A stretch of DNA of 18,024 nt from Deltaproteobacteria bacterium. Lineage in GTDB: Bacteria > Desulfobacterota > DSM-4660 > Desulfatiglandales > Desulfatiglandaceae. The stretch covers positions 1 through 18,024 of the forward strand of contig QMLZ01000036.1 in the NCBI GenBank assembly GCA_003646995.1, written 5' to 3'. Position numbers and translations under genes: made by a program. Position 1 is the first letter of the stretch. The number at the start of each line of letters is the position of its first letter. Positions 7,024 through 15,052 of the stretch are shown piece after piece. The notes below the pieces were generated by a model. The model saw only the letters and a program-made list of their open reading frames with translations. It did no database searches and was not told the DNA's origin.

Positions 7024-8337
7024 CTACCGTGTTCTTCCGAAGCCCTTTTTCATGAACCCTTCGTAGTGCCTCGTCAGCATATGAGCTTCAATCTGATTCA
7101 TGGTATCAATGGCCACTCCCACCACGATAAGCAAGGCAGTACCGCCAAAATAAAACGGAACATTCAGCTTATAAATCAGAATTTGAGGCAATACACAAAT
7201 CGCTGAGACGTAAATGGCGCCGAAAAAAGTAATTCTCGTAAGCACCCTGTCAATATAGTCTGCGGTATTCTTTCCAGGTCTTATTCCTGGTATAAACCCC
7301 CCATATCGCTTCATGTTATCCGCAACATCCACGGGATTAAAATGCACCGCAGTGTAAAAATAGCAAAAGAAGAAGATAAATATCACATAAATCAAGATGT
7401 ATACAATGTGACCCGGAGCCAGGAAATTTACAATTGTTTGAAGCCAAGGGATATTTCTAGTATTCAAAAAATTAGCAATAGTAGCCGGAAACATTATGAT
7501 TGAGGAAGCAAAGATCGGGGGGATAACTCCCGCGGTGTTGACCTTCAATGGTAAATGCGTACTTTGCCCCCCGTACATCTTCCGTCCCACAACTCGCTTT
7601 GCATACTGAACAGGGATCCGCCTCTGCCCTGTCTCAACAAAGACGATCACCGCCACCACTGTTATCATCAAAGCGAGTATGATTATCATAAAAAATGGGG
7701 TCAGCTCCCCTGTTGACATCAGCCGGAACGTGTTTGCCACCGCCGTTGGAAAACGAGCAACAATTCCCGCAAATATTATCACAGAGATCCCATTACCTAT
7801 GCCTCTTTCTGTTATTTGCTCGCCAAGCCACATCAGAAACACGGTACCAGCCGTCAAGGTGATCATAGTGAGTAGTCTAAATCCCCAGCCCCCTACCGGG
7901 ACAACCGCCACACCACCTGGGCTGGACATTCTTTCCAGGCCTATGGCGATGCCAAAACCCTGCACCAGGCAAAGAAGGACGGTTCCATAGCGGGTATACT
8001 GCGTTATTTTCTTTCTTCCCTGCTCTCCTTCCTTGTTCAACTTTTCCAAGTAAGGGACAACAACAGCCAGCAACTCTAAAATAATCGCCGCGCTAATATA
8101 AGGCATGATACCCAGGGCCATCACCGACATTCTTCGCAGTGCACCCCCTGAAAACATGTCAAAGAGCCCAAAAAGCGTGCCTTGCTTTGCCCCAAAAAAG
8201 GCCGAAAGAGCGGCCCCGTTTATTCCCGGCGTCGGGATATGACACCCCAATCGGTATACGGCCAACATGAAAAAGGTGAACAGTATTCGCCTTTTCAGCT
8301 CTGGGATCTTAGTTATATTTTGCAGACCGCCAATCAA
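7024..8337 (-). CDS. secY: Protein translocase subunit SecY
   Basis: Central pore of the Sec translocon in the inner membrane, which exports unfolded proteins with SecA and inserts membrane proteins with the ribosome. It is 437 aa with ten hydrophobic segments at about 17-34, 72-92, 116-134, 153-171, 183-200, 215-234, 269-289, 311-330, 368-388 and 396-412. Family motifs include [51 protein letters not shown] and [10 protein letters not shown]. The basic loop around 238-255 ([12 protein letters not shown]) is the cytoplasmic SecA/ribosome contact region. The start is TTG at 8335-8337 with AAGGA upstream, where the family N-terminus begins. It follows rplO by 69 nt, the usual spc-operon place. 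Confidence 0.98.
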   Translation of the reverse strand: MIGGLQNITKIPELKRRILFTFFMLAVYRLGCHIPTPGINGAALSAFFGAKQGTLFGLFDMFSGGALRRMSVMALGIMPYISAAIILELLAVVVPYLEKLNKEGEQGRKKITQYTRYGTVLLCLVQGFGIAIGLERMSSPGGVAVVPVGGWGFRLLTMITLTAGTVFLMWLGEQITERGIGNGISVIIFAGIVARFPTAVANTFRLMSTGELTPFFMIIILALMITVVAVIVFVETGQRRIPVQYAKRVVGRKMYGGQSTHLPLKVNTAGVIPPIFASSIIMFPATIANFLNTRNIPWLQTIVNFLAPGHIVYILIYVIFIFFFCYFYTAVHFNPVDVADNMKRYGGFIPGIRPGKNTADYIDRVLTRITFFGAIYVSAICVLPQILIYKLNVPFYFGGTALLIVVGVAIDTMNQIEAHMLTRHYEGFMKKGFGRTR

Positions 8338-8406
8338 CCTATTTTTCCTTTATCCGCACGTGTTCTTGTGGAGTTAATCAATTGTTCTTCCTGTCTTCAG
8401 GCCCCC

Positions 8407-8847
8407 TTAAAGTAGCTCCACCTTCCCTCCGGCAGCTTCAATCTTTTGAACTGCTGAAATGGATGCCTTGTGCACCCTTACTATCAGAGGCTTTTTAACC
8501 TCACCATCGCCTAGCAACTTTACTCCGTCCTTTATTTTTTTAATGAGCCCTGACTGACGCAACATCTCTATGTCTACTGTGGTGTTGGGCTCAAATTGAT
8601 CTAGGTCTTTTACGTTAACAGTCACGTATTCAGTGCGGAAGATGTTGGTAAATCCCCTTTTCGGAAGCCTCCTGTGTAATGGCATCTGGCCGCCCTCGAA
8701 TCCCGGCGCTGGTCCTCCACCGGAACGGGCCTTTTGCCCCTTGTGCCCCTTGCAAGAAGTCTTCCCGTGACCCGATCCGGGCCCTCTCCCGACCCTTTTT
8801 CGTTTTTTTCGTGAGCCTTCAGCAGGCGCCAATTCATGAATCTTCAT
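8407..8847 (-). CDS. rplO: Ribosomal protein uL15
   Basis: Late-assembling 50S protein. It is 146 aa. The glycine- and arginine-rich N-terminal half ([21 protein letters not shown], then [18 protein letters not shown]) threads through 23S rRNA. The globular C-terminal part ends in [19 protein letters not shown], typical of the family. The start is ATG. It lies 17 nt after rpmD and 69 nt before secY, as in the spc operon of most bacteria. No deletions or substitutions stand out. Confidence 0.98.
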   Translation of the reverse strand: MKIHELAPAEGSRKKRKRVGRGPGSGHGKTSCKGHKGQKARSGGGPAPGFEGGQMPLHRRLPKRGFTNIFRTEYVTVNVKDLDQFEPNTTVDIEMLRQSGLIKKIKDGVKLLGDGEVKKPLIVRVHKASISAVQKIEAAGGKVELL

Positions 8848-8864
8848 GTTCTTACCCTATATCG

Positions 8865-9041
8865 CTATCCGATTTTTAGCAGAAACGAGACTTTCTTGAT
8901 CATACCCCTAATAGCAGGAGTATTCTCCAACTCTACGGTCTTGTATAGCTTGGTAAGCCCAAGCCCTTTCAACGTTTCTCTTATCTTCTTGTTGTAACCT
9001 ATTCCGCTTTTAACTAGCGTCACCCTTATCTTATCAGCCAT
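8865..9041 (-). CDS. rpmD: Ribosomal protein uL30
   Basis: Small 50S protein of 58 aa. It runs from ADKIRVTLVKSGIGYNKKIR through LGLTKLYKTVELENTPAIRGM and ends FLLKIG, matching uL30 end to end. An in-frame TTG at 9059 would add six residues (including IRENA) not expected in the family. The ATG at 9039-9041 fits the family N-terminus, although its Shine-Dalgarno site (GGGA) is modest and the TTG has GGGG close by, so the start is not certain. It sits between rpsE and rplO. Confidence 0.95.
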   Translation of the reverse strand: MADKIRVTLVKSGIGYNKKIRETLKGLGLTKLYKTVELENTPAIRGMIKKVSFLLKIG

Positions 9042-9070
9042 GGCGTTTTCCCGAATCAATCTACCCCAAT

Positions 9071-9598
9071 TTATTTAACAATTTCTTCCACCGTTTTGTT
9101 TCGTCTCTTGGCAATCTCCTCGGGGCTCTTCAGGGAACGTAAGCCCATTATCGTGGCCTTAACCACATTGTGAGGATTGTTCGACCCAAGACACTTTGTA
9201 AGGATGTTCTGTATGCCCACCGCCTCAAGTACCGCCCTTACTGCACCGCCCGCGATTATCCCTGTACCAGGCCTGGCTGGCTTGAGCAGTACCCTACCTG
9301 CCCCCCATTTCCCTATAACTTCATGGGGAATGGTAGAATCAGCAAGGGCCACAGGTTGCATATCTCTCTTGGCCTTTTCTATTCCTTTTCTGATTGCCTC
9401 TGGCACCTCATTGGCTTTTCCAAGTGCGCTGCCAACTGTTCCCTTGCCATCTCCCACAACCACAATGGCGCTAAAGCTGAAACGGCGTCCACCCTTTACC
9501 ACCTTTGCCACCCGGCTGATGTGGACCACTTTTTCTATGTATTCAACTTCTTCCTGTTCCTTGTACAATGGATCTCTCCCTGTTATCATGACCAGCAA
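9071..9598 (-). CDS. rpsE: Ribosomal protein uS5
   Basis: 30S protein at the mRNA entry and decoding region, with a role in accuracy. It is up to 175 aa. The double-stranded-RNA-binding-like domain has [20 protein letters not shown] and [17 protein letters not shown]. The C-terminal domain has [34 protein letters not shown] and [15 protein letters not shown] at 9596-9598 is chosen because GGAG lies 5 nt upstream. An ATG three codons later (9587-9589) lacks a properly spaced site. It lies between rplR and rpmD in standard order. Confidence 0.97.
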   Translation of the reverse strand: MLVMITGRDPLYKEQEEVEYIEKVVHISRVAKVVKGGRRFSFSAIVVVGDGKGTVGSALGKANEVPEAIRKGIEKAKRDMQPVALADSTIPHEVIGKWGAGRVLLKPARPGTGIIAGGAVRAVLEAVGIQNILTKCLGSNNPHNVVKATIMGLRSLKSPEEIAKRRNKTVEEIVK

Positions 9599-9634
9599 TC
9601 ACTCTCCAGTCCAAGCTTTCTAAGTTTTTCTACA

Positions 9635-10003
9635 TCAAAACTCCAAGCCCCCTTCACGGGCAGCCTCTGATAACGCCTTCACTCTCCCATGGTAAAGGAA
9701 TCCGTTCCTGTCAAATACAACCTTCTTTATGCCCTTTTTCAAGGCCCTCTCAGCAACTTCCCTCCCCACGATAGCTGCGCCTTTCTTGTTAGACCCCTCG
9801 TTACCAATTTTTTCCTTCAGTTCCTTGGATAAAGAGGAGGCCTCAACAAGCGTTGTTGAGGTAGTATCATCAATTATCTGTGCGTAGATATGCCTCAGGC
9901 TCCTGAAAACACACAAGCGCGGTCTTTCAGGCGTACCCCTTACCTTTTTTCTTACCCGTTTCTTCCTTCTAAGTCTTGCTTCAGCCCTATTAAAGGCTCC
10001 CAT
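9635..10003 (-). CDS. rplR: Ribosomal protein uL18
   Basis: Binds 5S rRNA and joins it to the central protuberance of the 50S subunit. It is 122 aa. The arginine-rich N-terminus ([22 protein letters not shown]) is followed by [29 protein letters not shown] and [27 protein letters not shown], all typical. The start is ATG. A perfect 9-bp inverted repeat lies inside the coding region at residues 48-54, in a Thr/Ser-rich stretch (TTSTTLVE) not obviously under protein-level constraint. Confidence 0.98.
   Translation of the reverse strand: MGAFNRAEARLRRKKRVRKKVRGTPERPRLCVFRSLRHIYAQIIDDTTSTTLVEASSLSKELKEKIGNEGSNKKGAAIVGREVAERALKKGIKKVVFDRNGFLYHGRVKALSEAAREGGLEF
9841..9861 (-). repeat. Perfect 9-bp inverted repeat inside rplR
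   Basis: CCTCAACAA (9841-9849) and TTGTTGAGG (9853-9861) are exact complements separated by three bases. In the rplR message they would make a compact hairpin without a T-tract. It may be chance, a pausing site or an mRNA-processing site. Confidence 0.6.
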
Positions 10004-10026
10004 TTCTTTTCCTCTCTACTACCACG

Positions 10027-10569
10027 TTATTTTGCACCGGCCTTCCCAGCCTTGCGCCGGATTACTTCATTCTCATACCTTATACCCTTTCCCTTAAAGG
10101 GCTCGGGCGGTCTCAAAGCACGAATATTTGCAGCCGTCTGTCCCAGAAGCTCCTTATCAATGCCGCTTAAGGTTATCTTGGTTTTTTCCACTTTTGCCCC
10201 TATTCCTTTGGGCAACTTAAAGTTGATGGGATGGGAATAGCCCAGGTTAAAAACCACTGTATCTCCGCTGACTTCAGCTCGATACCCCACACCTACTATC
10301 TCAAGGTTTCTTTCAAAGCCCTTGGTCACACCAGTTATCATGTTGTCTACCAATACCCTGAAAAGCCCTTGCAGTGCTCCCGCGTCCTTTTTCTTACGAG
10401 TCCCGTCCACGGCCACTTGCACCTTGTCCGCCTCTATCGACAACTTCACCAGGGGATGTAGCTTTCTTTTTAGCTCCCCTTTTGGCCCCTTAACTACAAC
10501 TACATTTTCTTCCACTTTAACCTGTACCCCTTGAGGTATGGGAACAGGACGTTTACCAATTCGGGACAT
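10027..10569 (-). CDS. rplF: Ribosomal protein uL6
   Basis: 50S protein near the factor-binding centre, below the stalk base. It is 180 aa with the two repeated L6 folds. SRIGKRPVPIPQGVQVKVE and VKGPKGEL belong to the first; GVGYRAEVSGDTVVFNLGYSH, LSGIDKELLGQTAANIRALR and the signature PEPFKGKGIRYENEVIRRKAGK belong to the second. The start is ATG. An 88-nt spacer with a 6-bp inverted repeat separates it from rpsH, one of the wider gaps in the block. Confidence 0.98.
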   Translation of the reverse strand: MSRIGKRPVPIPQGVQVKVEENVVVVKGPKGELKRKLHPLVKLSIEADKVQVAVDGTRKKKDAGALQGLFRVLVDNMITGVTKGFERNLEIVGVGYRAEVSGDTVVFNLGYSHPINFKLPKGIGAKVEKTKITLSGIDKELLGQTAANIRALRPPEPFKGKGIRYENEVIRRKAGKAGAK

Positions 10570-10606
10570 TCAAAACCTCCGCTTTACTCGCTGCAAAGTA
10601 ACAAAT

Positions 10607-10641
10607 CTTGGTCTCAAATACTCTAGTCGATTCTCACCAAG
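10607..10641 (-). repeat. Inverted repeat in the rpsH-rplF spacer
   Basis: CTTGGT (10607-10612) and ACCAAG (10636-10641) are perfect complements 23 bases apart. The interior has little further pairing. It could form a hairpin in the mRNA between rpsH and rplF, but a 6-bp match may be chance. Confidence 0.35.
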
Positions 10642-10657
10642 CCCAAAAATCTGCAAA

Positions 10658-11056
10658 TTACCACACAGCGCACAGGATTTCTCCGCCCACTTTCATTTTC
10701 CTGGCCTTCTTGTCCGCCATAATTCCCTTTGAAGTGGACACAATACTGATACCGAATCCATTGAGGACCTTGGGAATCTCGTCATACCCTGCGTAAACCC
10801 TCCTGCTGGGCTTGCTGATACGCTTAAGACCTTCAATCACGGGCCGACCCTGTTCATCGTATTTTAGGAAAATCCTCAGGATCCCTTGTTTGCCGTCCGG
10901 CATCACCCTAAAATTCTTTATATATCCCTCTGATTTTAAAACCTTTGCAATGTTAACCTTCATCTTTGAGCTGGGTATATCCACAGACTCGTGCGCAGCC
11001 CTCTGCGCGTTTCTGATCCTTGTTAACATGTCTGCAATGGGATCGGTCATTGTCAT
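10658..11056 (-). CDS. rpsH: Ribosomal protein uS8
   Basis: Primary 16S rRNA binder in the central domain of the 30S subunit, and in E. coli the repressor of the spc operon. It is 132 aa. [17 protein letters not shown] at the N-terminus, [34 protein letters not shown] and the C-terminal [15 protein letters not shown] followed by GGEILCAVW are diagnostic. The start is ATG with GGAG 9 nt upstream; an ATG two codons later is also possible. The spacer to rpsN is 123 nt, unusually long for this block, and holds small repeats and a short ORF. Confidence 0.98.
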   Translation of the reverse strand: MTMTDPIADMLTRIRNAQRAAHESVDIPSSKMKVNIAKVLKSEGYIKNFRVMPDGKQGILRIFLKYDEQGRPVIEGLKRISKPSRRVYAGYDEIPKVLNGFGISIVSTSKGIMADKKARKMKVGGEILCAVW

Positions 11057-11073
11057 GCTATCACGCTCCGATG

Positions 11074-11087
11074 CTAGGTTTTCCTAG
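11074..11087 (-). repeat. Short inverted repeat upstream of rpsH
   Basis: CTAGG and CCTAG flank a 4-nt loop (AAAA on the minus strand) just upstream of the rpsH Shine-Dalgarno site. The 5-bp stem is small, but its place beside the ribosome site could affect rpsH translation. Confidence 0.35.
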
Positions 11088-11158
11088 GCTTTCAGATATT
11101 TAGGCTCAAGCGCCCCGGTGTTTGGCTTCAAGACGCCAAATGCGTGCCTTCTGCCCAT
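11084..11158 (-). other. Possible 24-codon small ORF between rpsN and rpsH
   Basis: An ATG at 11156-11158 with AGAGG 4 nt upstream opens 24 codons (starting MGRRHAFGVLKP) and stops at TAG 11084-11086. The sequence matches no family known to me. It fills most of the long rpsN-rpsH gap. It may be a leader peptide or chance; an in-frame TAA directly precedes the ATG. Confidence 0.2.
11121..11140 (-). repeat. Inverted repeat in the rpsN-rpsH spacer
   Basis: TTTGGC (11121-11126) and GCCAAA (11135-11140) can form a 6-bp hairpin with an 8-nt loop. No T-tract follows, so it is not an intrinsic terminator. Confidence 0.4.
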
Positions 11159-11179
11159 TTACCTCTTCACCTAAGCTCG

Positions 11180-11365
11180 TTACCAACTAGATTTTATTAC
11201 TCCCGGTATCTGGCCGCTGGAGGCCAGAGTTCTAAAACATATGCGGCAAATCCCAAATTTTCTCAAAAATGCCCGGCTTCTCCCGCAAAGCGGACAACGG
11301 TTATAGCGCCGGGTGGAGAACTTCGGTTCTCTTTTTGCCTTGATAACCAACGCCTTTCTTGCCAA
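11180..11365 (-). CDS. rpsN: Ribosomal protein uS14, zinc-binding (type Z)
   Basis: Head protein of the 30S subunit near the A and P sites. It is 61 aa, the short zinc form rather than the roughly 100-aa zinc-free form. C24, C27, C40 and C43 make the zinc ribbon ([10 protein letters not shown] and [11 protein letters not shown]), and the tail ends [11 protein letters not shown] as in the family. The start is TTG; the next residues ARKALVIKA fit the family N-terminus, and AGGA lies just upstream. It follows rplE by 15 nt. Confidence 0.98.
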   Translation of the reverse strand: MARKALVIKAKREPKFSTRRYNRCPLCGRSRAFLRKFGICRICFRTLASSGQIPGVIKSSW

Positions 11366-11380
11366 AACTTCCTCCCTCCA

Positions 11381-11920
11381 CTAGGATCGAAAAGGCATGC
11401 CCATAGCCTTCAGCAAATAGAATCCCTCTTCATCCGTTTTAGCGGTCGTAACAATGGAAACATTGAGTCCTTTCATCCTGTCAACCTTTTCATAATCCAC
11501 TTCCGGAAAAATTATGTGTTCTTTTATGCCGATTGTGCAGTTGCCCCGCCCATCAAAAACCTTGGGAGAGATACCCCGAAAATCCCTGACACGCGGCAGG
11601 GCGATATTAAACAACTTGTCCAAAAAGTCATACATTCGATCTTTTCGCAGCGTCACCATACAACCTATTGGCATTCCTTGGCGGAGTTTGAAACCCGCGA
11701 TTGAACGTTTGGCCTTGGTCACCACCGCTTTCTGACCTGCAATCATGGTCAGCTCTTCGACCCCTGAATCAAGCACCTTTATGTTCTGAATAGCTTCACC
11801 AAGGCCCATATTAAGGACGACTTTGTCCACTTTGGGAACCGCCATAATATTCTTGTACCCGAACTCCTGCATGAGTGCCGGTACAACTTCATTATAATAT
11901 TTATCTTTCAGCCGAGACAA
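11381..11920 (-). CDS. rplE: Ribosomal protein uL5
   Basis: Binds 5S rRNA with uL18 in the central protuberance and contacts P-site tRNA. It is 179 aa. [20 protein letters not shown] at the N-terminus, [31 protein letters not shown] and [19 protein letters not shown], then [18 protein letters not shown], are characteristic. The start is TTG at 11918-11920 with a perfect AGGAGG 6 nt upstream. It follows rplX by 43 nt. Confidence 0.98.
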   Translation of the reverse strand: MSRLKDKYYNEVVPALMQEFGYKNIMAVPKVDKVVLNMGLGEAIQNIKVLDSGVEELTMIAGQKAVVTKAKRSIAGFKLRQGMPIGCMVTLRKDRMYDFLDKLFNIALPRVRDFRGISPKVFDGRGNCTIGIKEHIIFPEVDYEKVDRMKGLNVSIVTTAKTDEEGFYLLKAMGMPFRS

Positions 11921-11926
11921 AAGGAA

Positions 11927-11932
11927 CCTCCT
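11927..11932 (-). promoter_or_regulatory. Shine-Dalgarno site deciding the TTG start of rplE
   Basis: AGGAGG lies 6 nt before the TTG at 11918-11920, which is exactly where the family N-terminus begins. Confidence 0.8.
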
Positions 11933-11963
11933 CGTTGCTCCTCATATATTTCCAGCCCGCGGC

Positions 11964-12293
11964 CTAGTCATCTAATGACTCGCCGCACTTCTTGCAAACC
12001 CTCACCTTTGTGCCATCCTCTAAGCGCCTGTGGCCGATCCTTGTGGGCTCCGTGCACTTATTGCAAACAATCATGACGTTTGAAATCCTCAGAGGAGCCT
12101 CCTTCTCGATTATTCCCCCCTGAGCTGTCTGGGGCCCTGGTCGAGCATGGCGCTTCACCATGTTGATCTTTTCAACCAACACTCGTCCCTTTTCTGCGTC
12201 CACTCGCAATACAGCGCCGATTTTCCCTTTCTCTTTGCCAGCTATTACAATGACCTTGTCATTCTTTTTTATCTTGGGTCGCTTTTTTCCCAC
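11964..12293 (-). CDS. rplX: Ribosomal protein uL24 with C-terminal CxxC pairs
   Basis: One of the two initiator proteins of 50S assembly, later found near the exit tunnel. It is 109 aa. The KOW motif lies at about 10-35 ([20 protein letters not shown]), followed by [20 protein letters not shown]. The C-terminal part has C77/C80 and C100/C103, a zinc-ribbon arrangement seen in many but not all bacterial uL24. The start is GTG at 12291-12293 with no in-frame ATG upstream. It lies 65 nt after rplN. Confidence 0.97.
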   Translation of the reverse strand: MGKKRPKIKKNDKVIVIAGKEKGKIGAVLRVDAEKGRVLVEKINMVKRHARPGPQTAQGGIIEKEAPLRISNVMIVCNKCTEPTRIGHRRLEDGTKVRVCKKCGESLDD

Positions 12294-12358
12294 TTCCTGT
12301 CCCCCGAAAACTTGGCACCCTTAGAAATGCTGCTAAATACCTATCCTTGTGTCTTCAC

Positions 12359-12727
12359 TTACAAAACTTCCGGTGCCAATGAAATAATCTTCATAAACTT
12401 TTTTGCCCTGAGTTCGCGAGCAACAGGGCCGAAGATCCTCGTGCCAATGGGCTCTCGTTGCTGGTTGATCAATACTGCAGAATTGTCGTCAAATTTAATA
12501 TACGACCCGTCAGGTCGGCGAACCTCCTTGGCCGTTCTCACTATGACAGCACGAACTACATCTCCCTTCTTCACCTTTGAATTTGGAAGAGCTTCTTTCA
12601 CGGACACCACTACTATGTCACCAAGGGTGGCGTATCTCTTTCTGGTCCCGCCAAGTACCTTTATACAGGACAACAGCTTTGCCCCGGAATTATCAGCTAC
12701 TTTTAGTCTGGTTTCTGTCTGTATCAT
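12359..12727 (-). CDS. rplN: Ribosomal protein uL14
   Basis: 50S interface protein that forms an intersubunit bridge with 16S rRNA and contacts bL19. It is 122 aa. [20 protein letters not shown], the [11 protein letters not shown] strand, [39 protein letters not shown] and GPVARELR match the family throughout. The start is ATG. It is the usual first gene of the spc segment, with a 69-nt spacer after rpsQ. No clear promoter was recognised in that spacer, so it may continue the S10 transcript. Confidence 0.98.
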   Translation of the reverse strand: MIQTETRLKVADNSGAKLLSCIKVLGGTRKRYATLGDIVVVSVKEALPNSKVKKGDVVRAVIVRTAKEVRRPDGSYIKFDDNSAVLINQQREPIGTRIFGPVARELRAKKFMKIISLAPEVL

Positions 12728-12796
12728 TTTTCAAGCTCCACTGAATCACATACACAACAGTTTGCGATTCATAGCCACTTCTTTGGGTCGTCTTTC

Positions 12797-13063
12797 CTAA
12801 TCCTCTACGTTAGCTTTCTCAATAATTTCCAGAACCTGCCATCTCTTTCTTTTGCTGATAGGTCTACTCTCTATGATCCTCACACGGTCCCCGATTGAGC
12901 AAAGATTCTTCGGGTCATGGGCCATGTATTTAGACCTTTTCCGAATGTATTTCTTGTAGGTGGGGTGTTTTGTCAATCGTTCCACCAAAACCACCACGGT
13001 TTTGTCCATCTTGTTGCTTACCACACTACCCACCAACTTCTTCTTTACGCCCCGCTCTGCCAT
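12797..13063 (-). CDS. rpsQ: Ribosomal protein uS17
   Basis: Primary 16S rRNA-binding protein of the 30S body with an OB fold. It is 88 aa. [40 protein letters not shown] and the [17 protein letters not shown] segment are diagnostic. The start is ATG. It follows rpmC by 15 nt, as in the S10 operon of most bacteria, and is the last gene before the 69-nt gap to rplN. Confidence 0.98.
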   Translation of the reverse strand: MAERGVKKKLVGSVVSNKMDKTVVVLVERLTKHPTYKKYIRKRSKYMAHDPKNLCSIGDRVRIIESRPISKRKRWQVLEIIEKANVED

Positions 13064-13078
13064 ACAAACCTCTCAGAT

Positions 13079-13279
13079 CTATTTTCCCTCGGCTAACTGC
13101 CGCTCACGAATAACCGTCTTTACCCTGGCCAGATCTTTTTTAGTCTTGGAAATCATTGCGGTATTGCCAAGCTGGCCCGTTGCTTTCTGGAATCTTAGAT
13201 TAAACAACTCCTGCTTAAGAGACCTCTCCTTTTCCAACAGTTCTTCCATACTCAATTCTCGCAGCTCACTGGCCTTCAT
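13079..13279 (-). CDS. rpmC: Ribosomal protein uL29
   Basis: Small two-helix 50S protein next to uL23 at the tunnel exit, part of the docking site for trigger factor and SRP. It is 66 aa. [38 protein letters not shown] and an [11 protein letters not shown] ending match the family. The start is ATG. It lies 7 nt after rplP. Confidence 0.97.
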   Translation of the reverse strand: MKASELRELSMEELLEKERSLKQELFNLRFQKATGQLGNTAMISKTKKDLARVKTVIRERQLAEGK

Positions 13280-13286
13280 ATTCTGA

Positions 13287-13694
13287 CTATCTCCTGGCTA
13301 CAAATCTGGTTGGGATCGGCAGCTTGTGCCCGGCCAATCGAAAGGCCTCGGCTGCCACATCCTTGGCCACGCCTTCCATTTCGTATAGAATCCTTCCGGG
13401 CTTAACAACGGCCACCCAGCCTTCAGGCGCTCCTTTGCCTTTGCCCATCCTCGTTTCAGCAGGCTTCTTGGTTATGGGTTTATCAGGAAAGATTCTTATC
13501 CAGATCTTCCCGCCCCTTTTAACATGCCTGGTAATAGCGATTCGGGCGGCTTCGATCTGCTGCGCCGTCAACCGACCGCACTCAAGGGCCTGGAGCCCAT
13601 AGTCACCAAATTCAAGGGTGGCGCCCCGGTATGCCTTACCCTTTGTTCTCCCCTTCTGCTGTTTTCTATATTTGACCTTCTTAGGACTAAGCAT
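13287..13694 (-). CDS. rplP: Ribosomal protein uL16
   Basis: Late-assembling 50S protein that touches aminoacyl-tRNA in the A site. It is 135 aa. [16 protein letters not shown] at the N-terminus, [36 protein letters not shown] and [18 protein letters not shown] (from residue 80) are diagnostic. The arginine of ETRMG corresponds to the region hydroxylated in E. coli L16. The start is ATG. It lies 8 nt after rpsC. Confidence 0.98.
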   Translation of the reverse strand: MLSPKKVKYRKQQKGRTKGKAYRGATLEFGDYGLQALECGRLTAQQIEAARIAITRHVKRGGKIWIRIFPDKPITKKPAETRMGKGKGAPEGWVAVVKPGRILYEMEGVAKDVAAEAFRLAGHKLPIPTRFVARR

Positions 13695-13702
13695 GAAAAG
13701 AT

Positions 13703-14341
13703 CTATCCTTTCTTCTCCGGTAAAATTTCGCCTTTAAAAATGATGACTTTCACTCCCACCACACCGTATGTGGTAAATGCCTCTGCAAAACCGTAGTCAA
13801 TGTCTGCCCTTAAGGTATGGAGGGGAACCCTACCCTCTCTATACCACTCTCTGCGGGCCATCTCAGCCCCACCTAGCCTCCCGGCACATGATATCTTGAT
13901 GCCCAACGCGCCGAATCTCAAGGCAGAACTGACTGCCTTTTTCATGGCTCTTCTGAAAGCGACCCGCCTTACCAGTTGAAGTGCCACATTCTCGGCCACT
14001 AGTTGTGCATCGACCTCAGGCTTTCTTACCTCCTGAATATCAATAAAGATTTCCCGGTTGATTCTTTTCTCCAATTCCCTCTTCAGGTTTTCTATTTCAG
14101 CGCCCTTTTTGCCAATAACTATACCGGGCCTCGCGGTGTGGATTCGGATTCTTATCTTGTTGGCCGCCCGCTCGATTTCTATCTTGGATACGCCCGCTTG
14201 ATAGAGTCTCTTCTTTATGAACTTCCTGATATTGAAATCTTCAACAACAAACGTGCTGTATTCCTTTTTCGCAAACCACCTAGAATCCCAGGTCCTATTG
14301 ATTCCTAGTCTCAACCCGATAGGATTTACCTTCTGTCCCAA
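13703..14341 (-). CDS. rpsC: Ribosomal protein uS3
   Basis: Head protein at the mRNA entry tunnel, which with uS4 and uS5 unwinds structured mRNA. It is 212 aa. [12 protein letters not shown] at the N-terminus, the KH domain with [17 protein letters not shown] (GKKG at 77-80) and a C-terminal domain with [22 protein letters not shown] and ADIDYG are all present. The start is TTG at 14339-14341 behind a perfect AGGAGGTG. The family N-terminus begins exactly there. It follows rplV by 28 nt. Confidence 0.98.
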   Translation of the reverse strand: MGQKVNPIGLRLGINRTWDSRWFAKKEYSTFVVEDFNIRKFIKKRLYQAGVSKIEIERAANKIRIRIHTARPGIVIGKKGAEIENLKRELEKRINREIFIDIQEVRKPEVDAQLVAENVALQLVRRVAFRRAMKKAVSSALRFGALGIKISCAGRLGGAEMARREWYREGRVPLHTLRADIDYGFAEAFTTYGVVGVKVIIFKGEILPEKKG

Positions 14342-14347
14342 TCCACA

Positions 14348-14353
14348 CCTCCT
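14348..14353 (-). promoter_or_regulatory. Shine-Dalgarno site deciding the TTG start of rpsC
   Basis: AGGAGG, continuing as AGGAGGTG, lies 6 nt before the TTG at 14339-14341. A near-perfect site paired with a rare start codon. Confidence 0.8.
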
Positions 14354-14369
14354 CTATCTACCTTCACAG

Positions 14370-14702
14370 CTATTTTTCATCTAGAATTACTGTAAGATGG
14401 CTGGTTCTCTTCCTTATCCTTGTCGCCCTGCCCAGGGCCCTAGGCCTAAACCTCTTTAAAGTAGGTCCCTCGTCAGCATAGATCCTTTTTATGTATAGCC
14501 TATCTATGTCGACATTCGCATTCTGCTCTGCGTTGGCCACGGCCGATTGCACAACTTTCTTAATGATACCAGCAGCTTTTTGAGGAGCAAATGTAAGCAT
14601 ATTGAGGGCCTCCTCCACCCTTTTACCCCTTATCTCATTCATAACCAGCCGGGCCTTGCGCGGGGATACCCTTACATATCTAGCTATAGCTCTTGTCTCC
14701 AT
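14370..14702 (-). CDS. rplV: Ribosomal protein uL22
   Basis: 50S protein whose hairpin, together with uL4, forms the narrow part of the polypeptide exit tunnel. It is 110 aa. ARYVRVSPRKARLVMNEIRG, ALNMLTFAPQKAAGIIKKV and the hairpin region LKRFRPRALGRATRIRKRTS are diagnostic. The start is ATG. It lies 4 nt after rpsS. The tunnel-lining loop shows no insertion or deletion. Confidence 0.98.
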   Translation of the reverse strand: METRAIARYVRVSPRKARLVMNEIRGKRVEEALNMLTFAPQKAAGIIKKVVQSAVANAEQNANVDIDRLYIKRIYADEGPTLKRFRPRALGRATRIRKRTSHLTVILDEK

Positions 14703-14706
14703 GGCA

Positions 14707-14994
14707 CTACTTCTTCCCCTTCAACCTGGACTTCTTGTCTCCTGCGTGACCATAAAATGTTCGTGTTGGGGCAAATTCCCCCAGCTTGTGACCAACCATG
14801 TCCTCTGTCACAAAGACAGGCAAGAACTTGCGCCCGTTGTGAACAGCAAAAGTGAGACCCACAAACTCCGGTATGATGGTTGACCTACGCGACCAGGTTT
14901 TGATTATCTTTCTGCTTTGGGTCTCCCTGGCCTTTCGAACCTTTTCCATTAAATGCTCATCTACAAATGGACCCTTTTTTAGTGACCTGGGCAA
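14707..14994 (-). CDS. rpsS: Ribosomal protein uS19
   Basis: Head protein of the 30S subunit, partner of uS13 and part of intersubunit bridges. It is 95 aa. [18 protein letters not shown] at the N-terminus, [40 protein letters not shown] and [10 protein letters not shown] match the family. The start is TTG at 14992-14994 with AGGAGGG 6 nt upstream. It follows rplB by 58 nt. Confidence 0.98.
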   Translation of the reverse strand: MPRSLKKGPFVDEHLMEKVRKARETQSRKIIKTWSRRSTIIPEFVGLTFAVHNGRKFLPVFVTEDMVGHKLGEFAPTRTFYGHAGDKKSRLKGKK

Positions 14995-15000
14995 AGTCTA

Positions 15001-15007
15001 CCCTCCT
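15001..15007 (-). promoter_or_regulatory. Shine-Dalgarno site deciding the TTG start of rpsS
   Basis: AGGAGGG lies 6 nt before the TTG at 14992-14994, where the conserved [10 protein letters not shown]-terminus begins. Confidence 0.8.
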
Positions 15008-15052
15008 GAATTTACATCTGGATTATACAAGGCTTGGCCATTCAGCCATCAC

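Noticed and set aside
9042..9059. Earlier TTG start for rpmD
   Set aside because: It adds six residues not seen in the uL30 family. Noted as possible because a GGGG lies nearby, but not preferred.
11144..11704. Plus-strand ORF of 186 codons
   Set aside because: Antisense to rpsN and rplE, and the peptide has no domain-like pattern.
12147..12800. Plus-strand ORF of 217 codons
   Set aside because: Antisense to rplX and rplN, with no recognisable protein features. Both minus-strand genes are certain.
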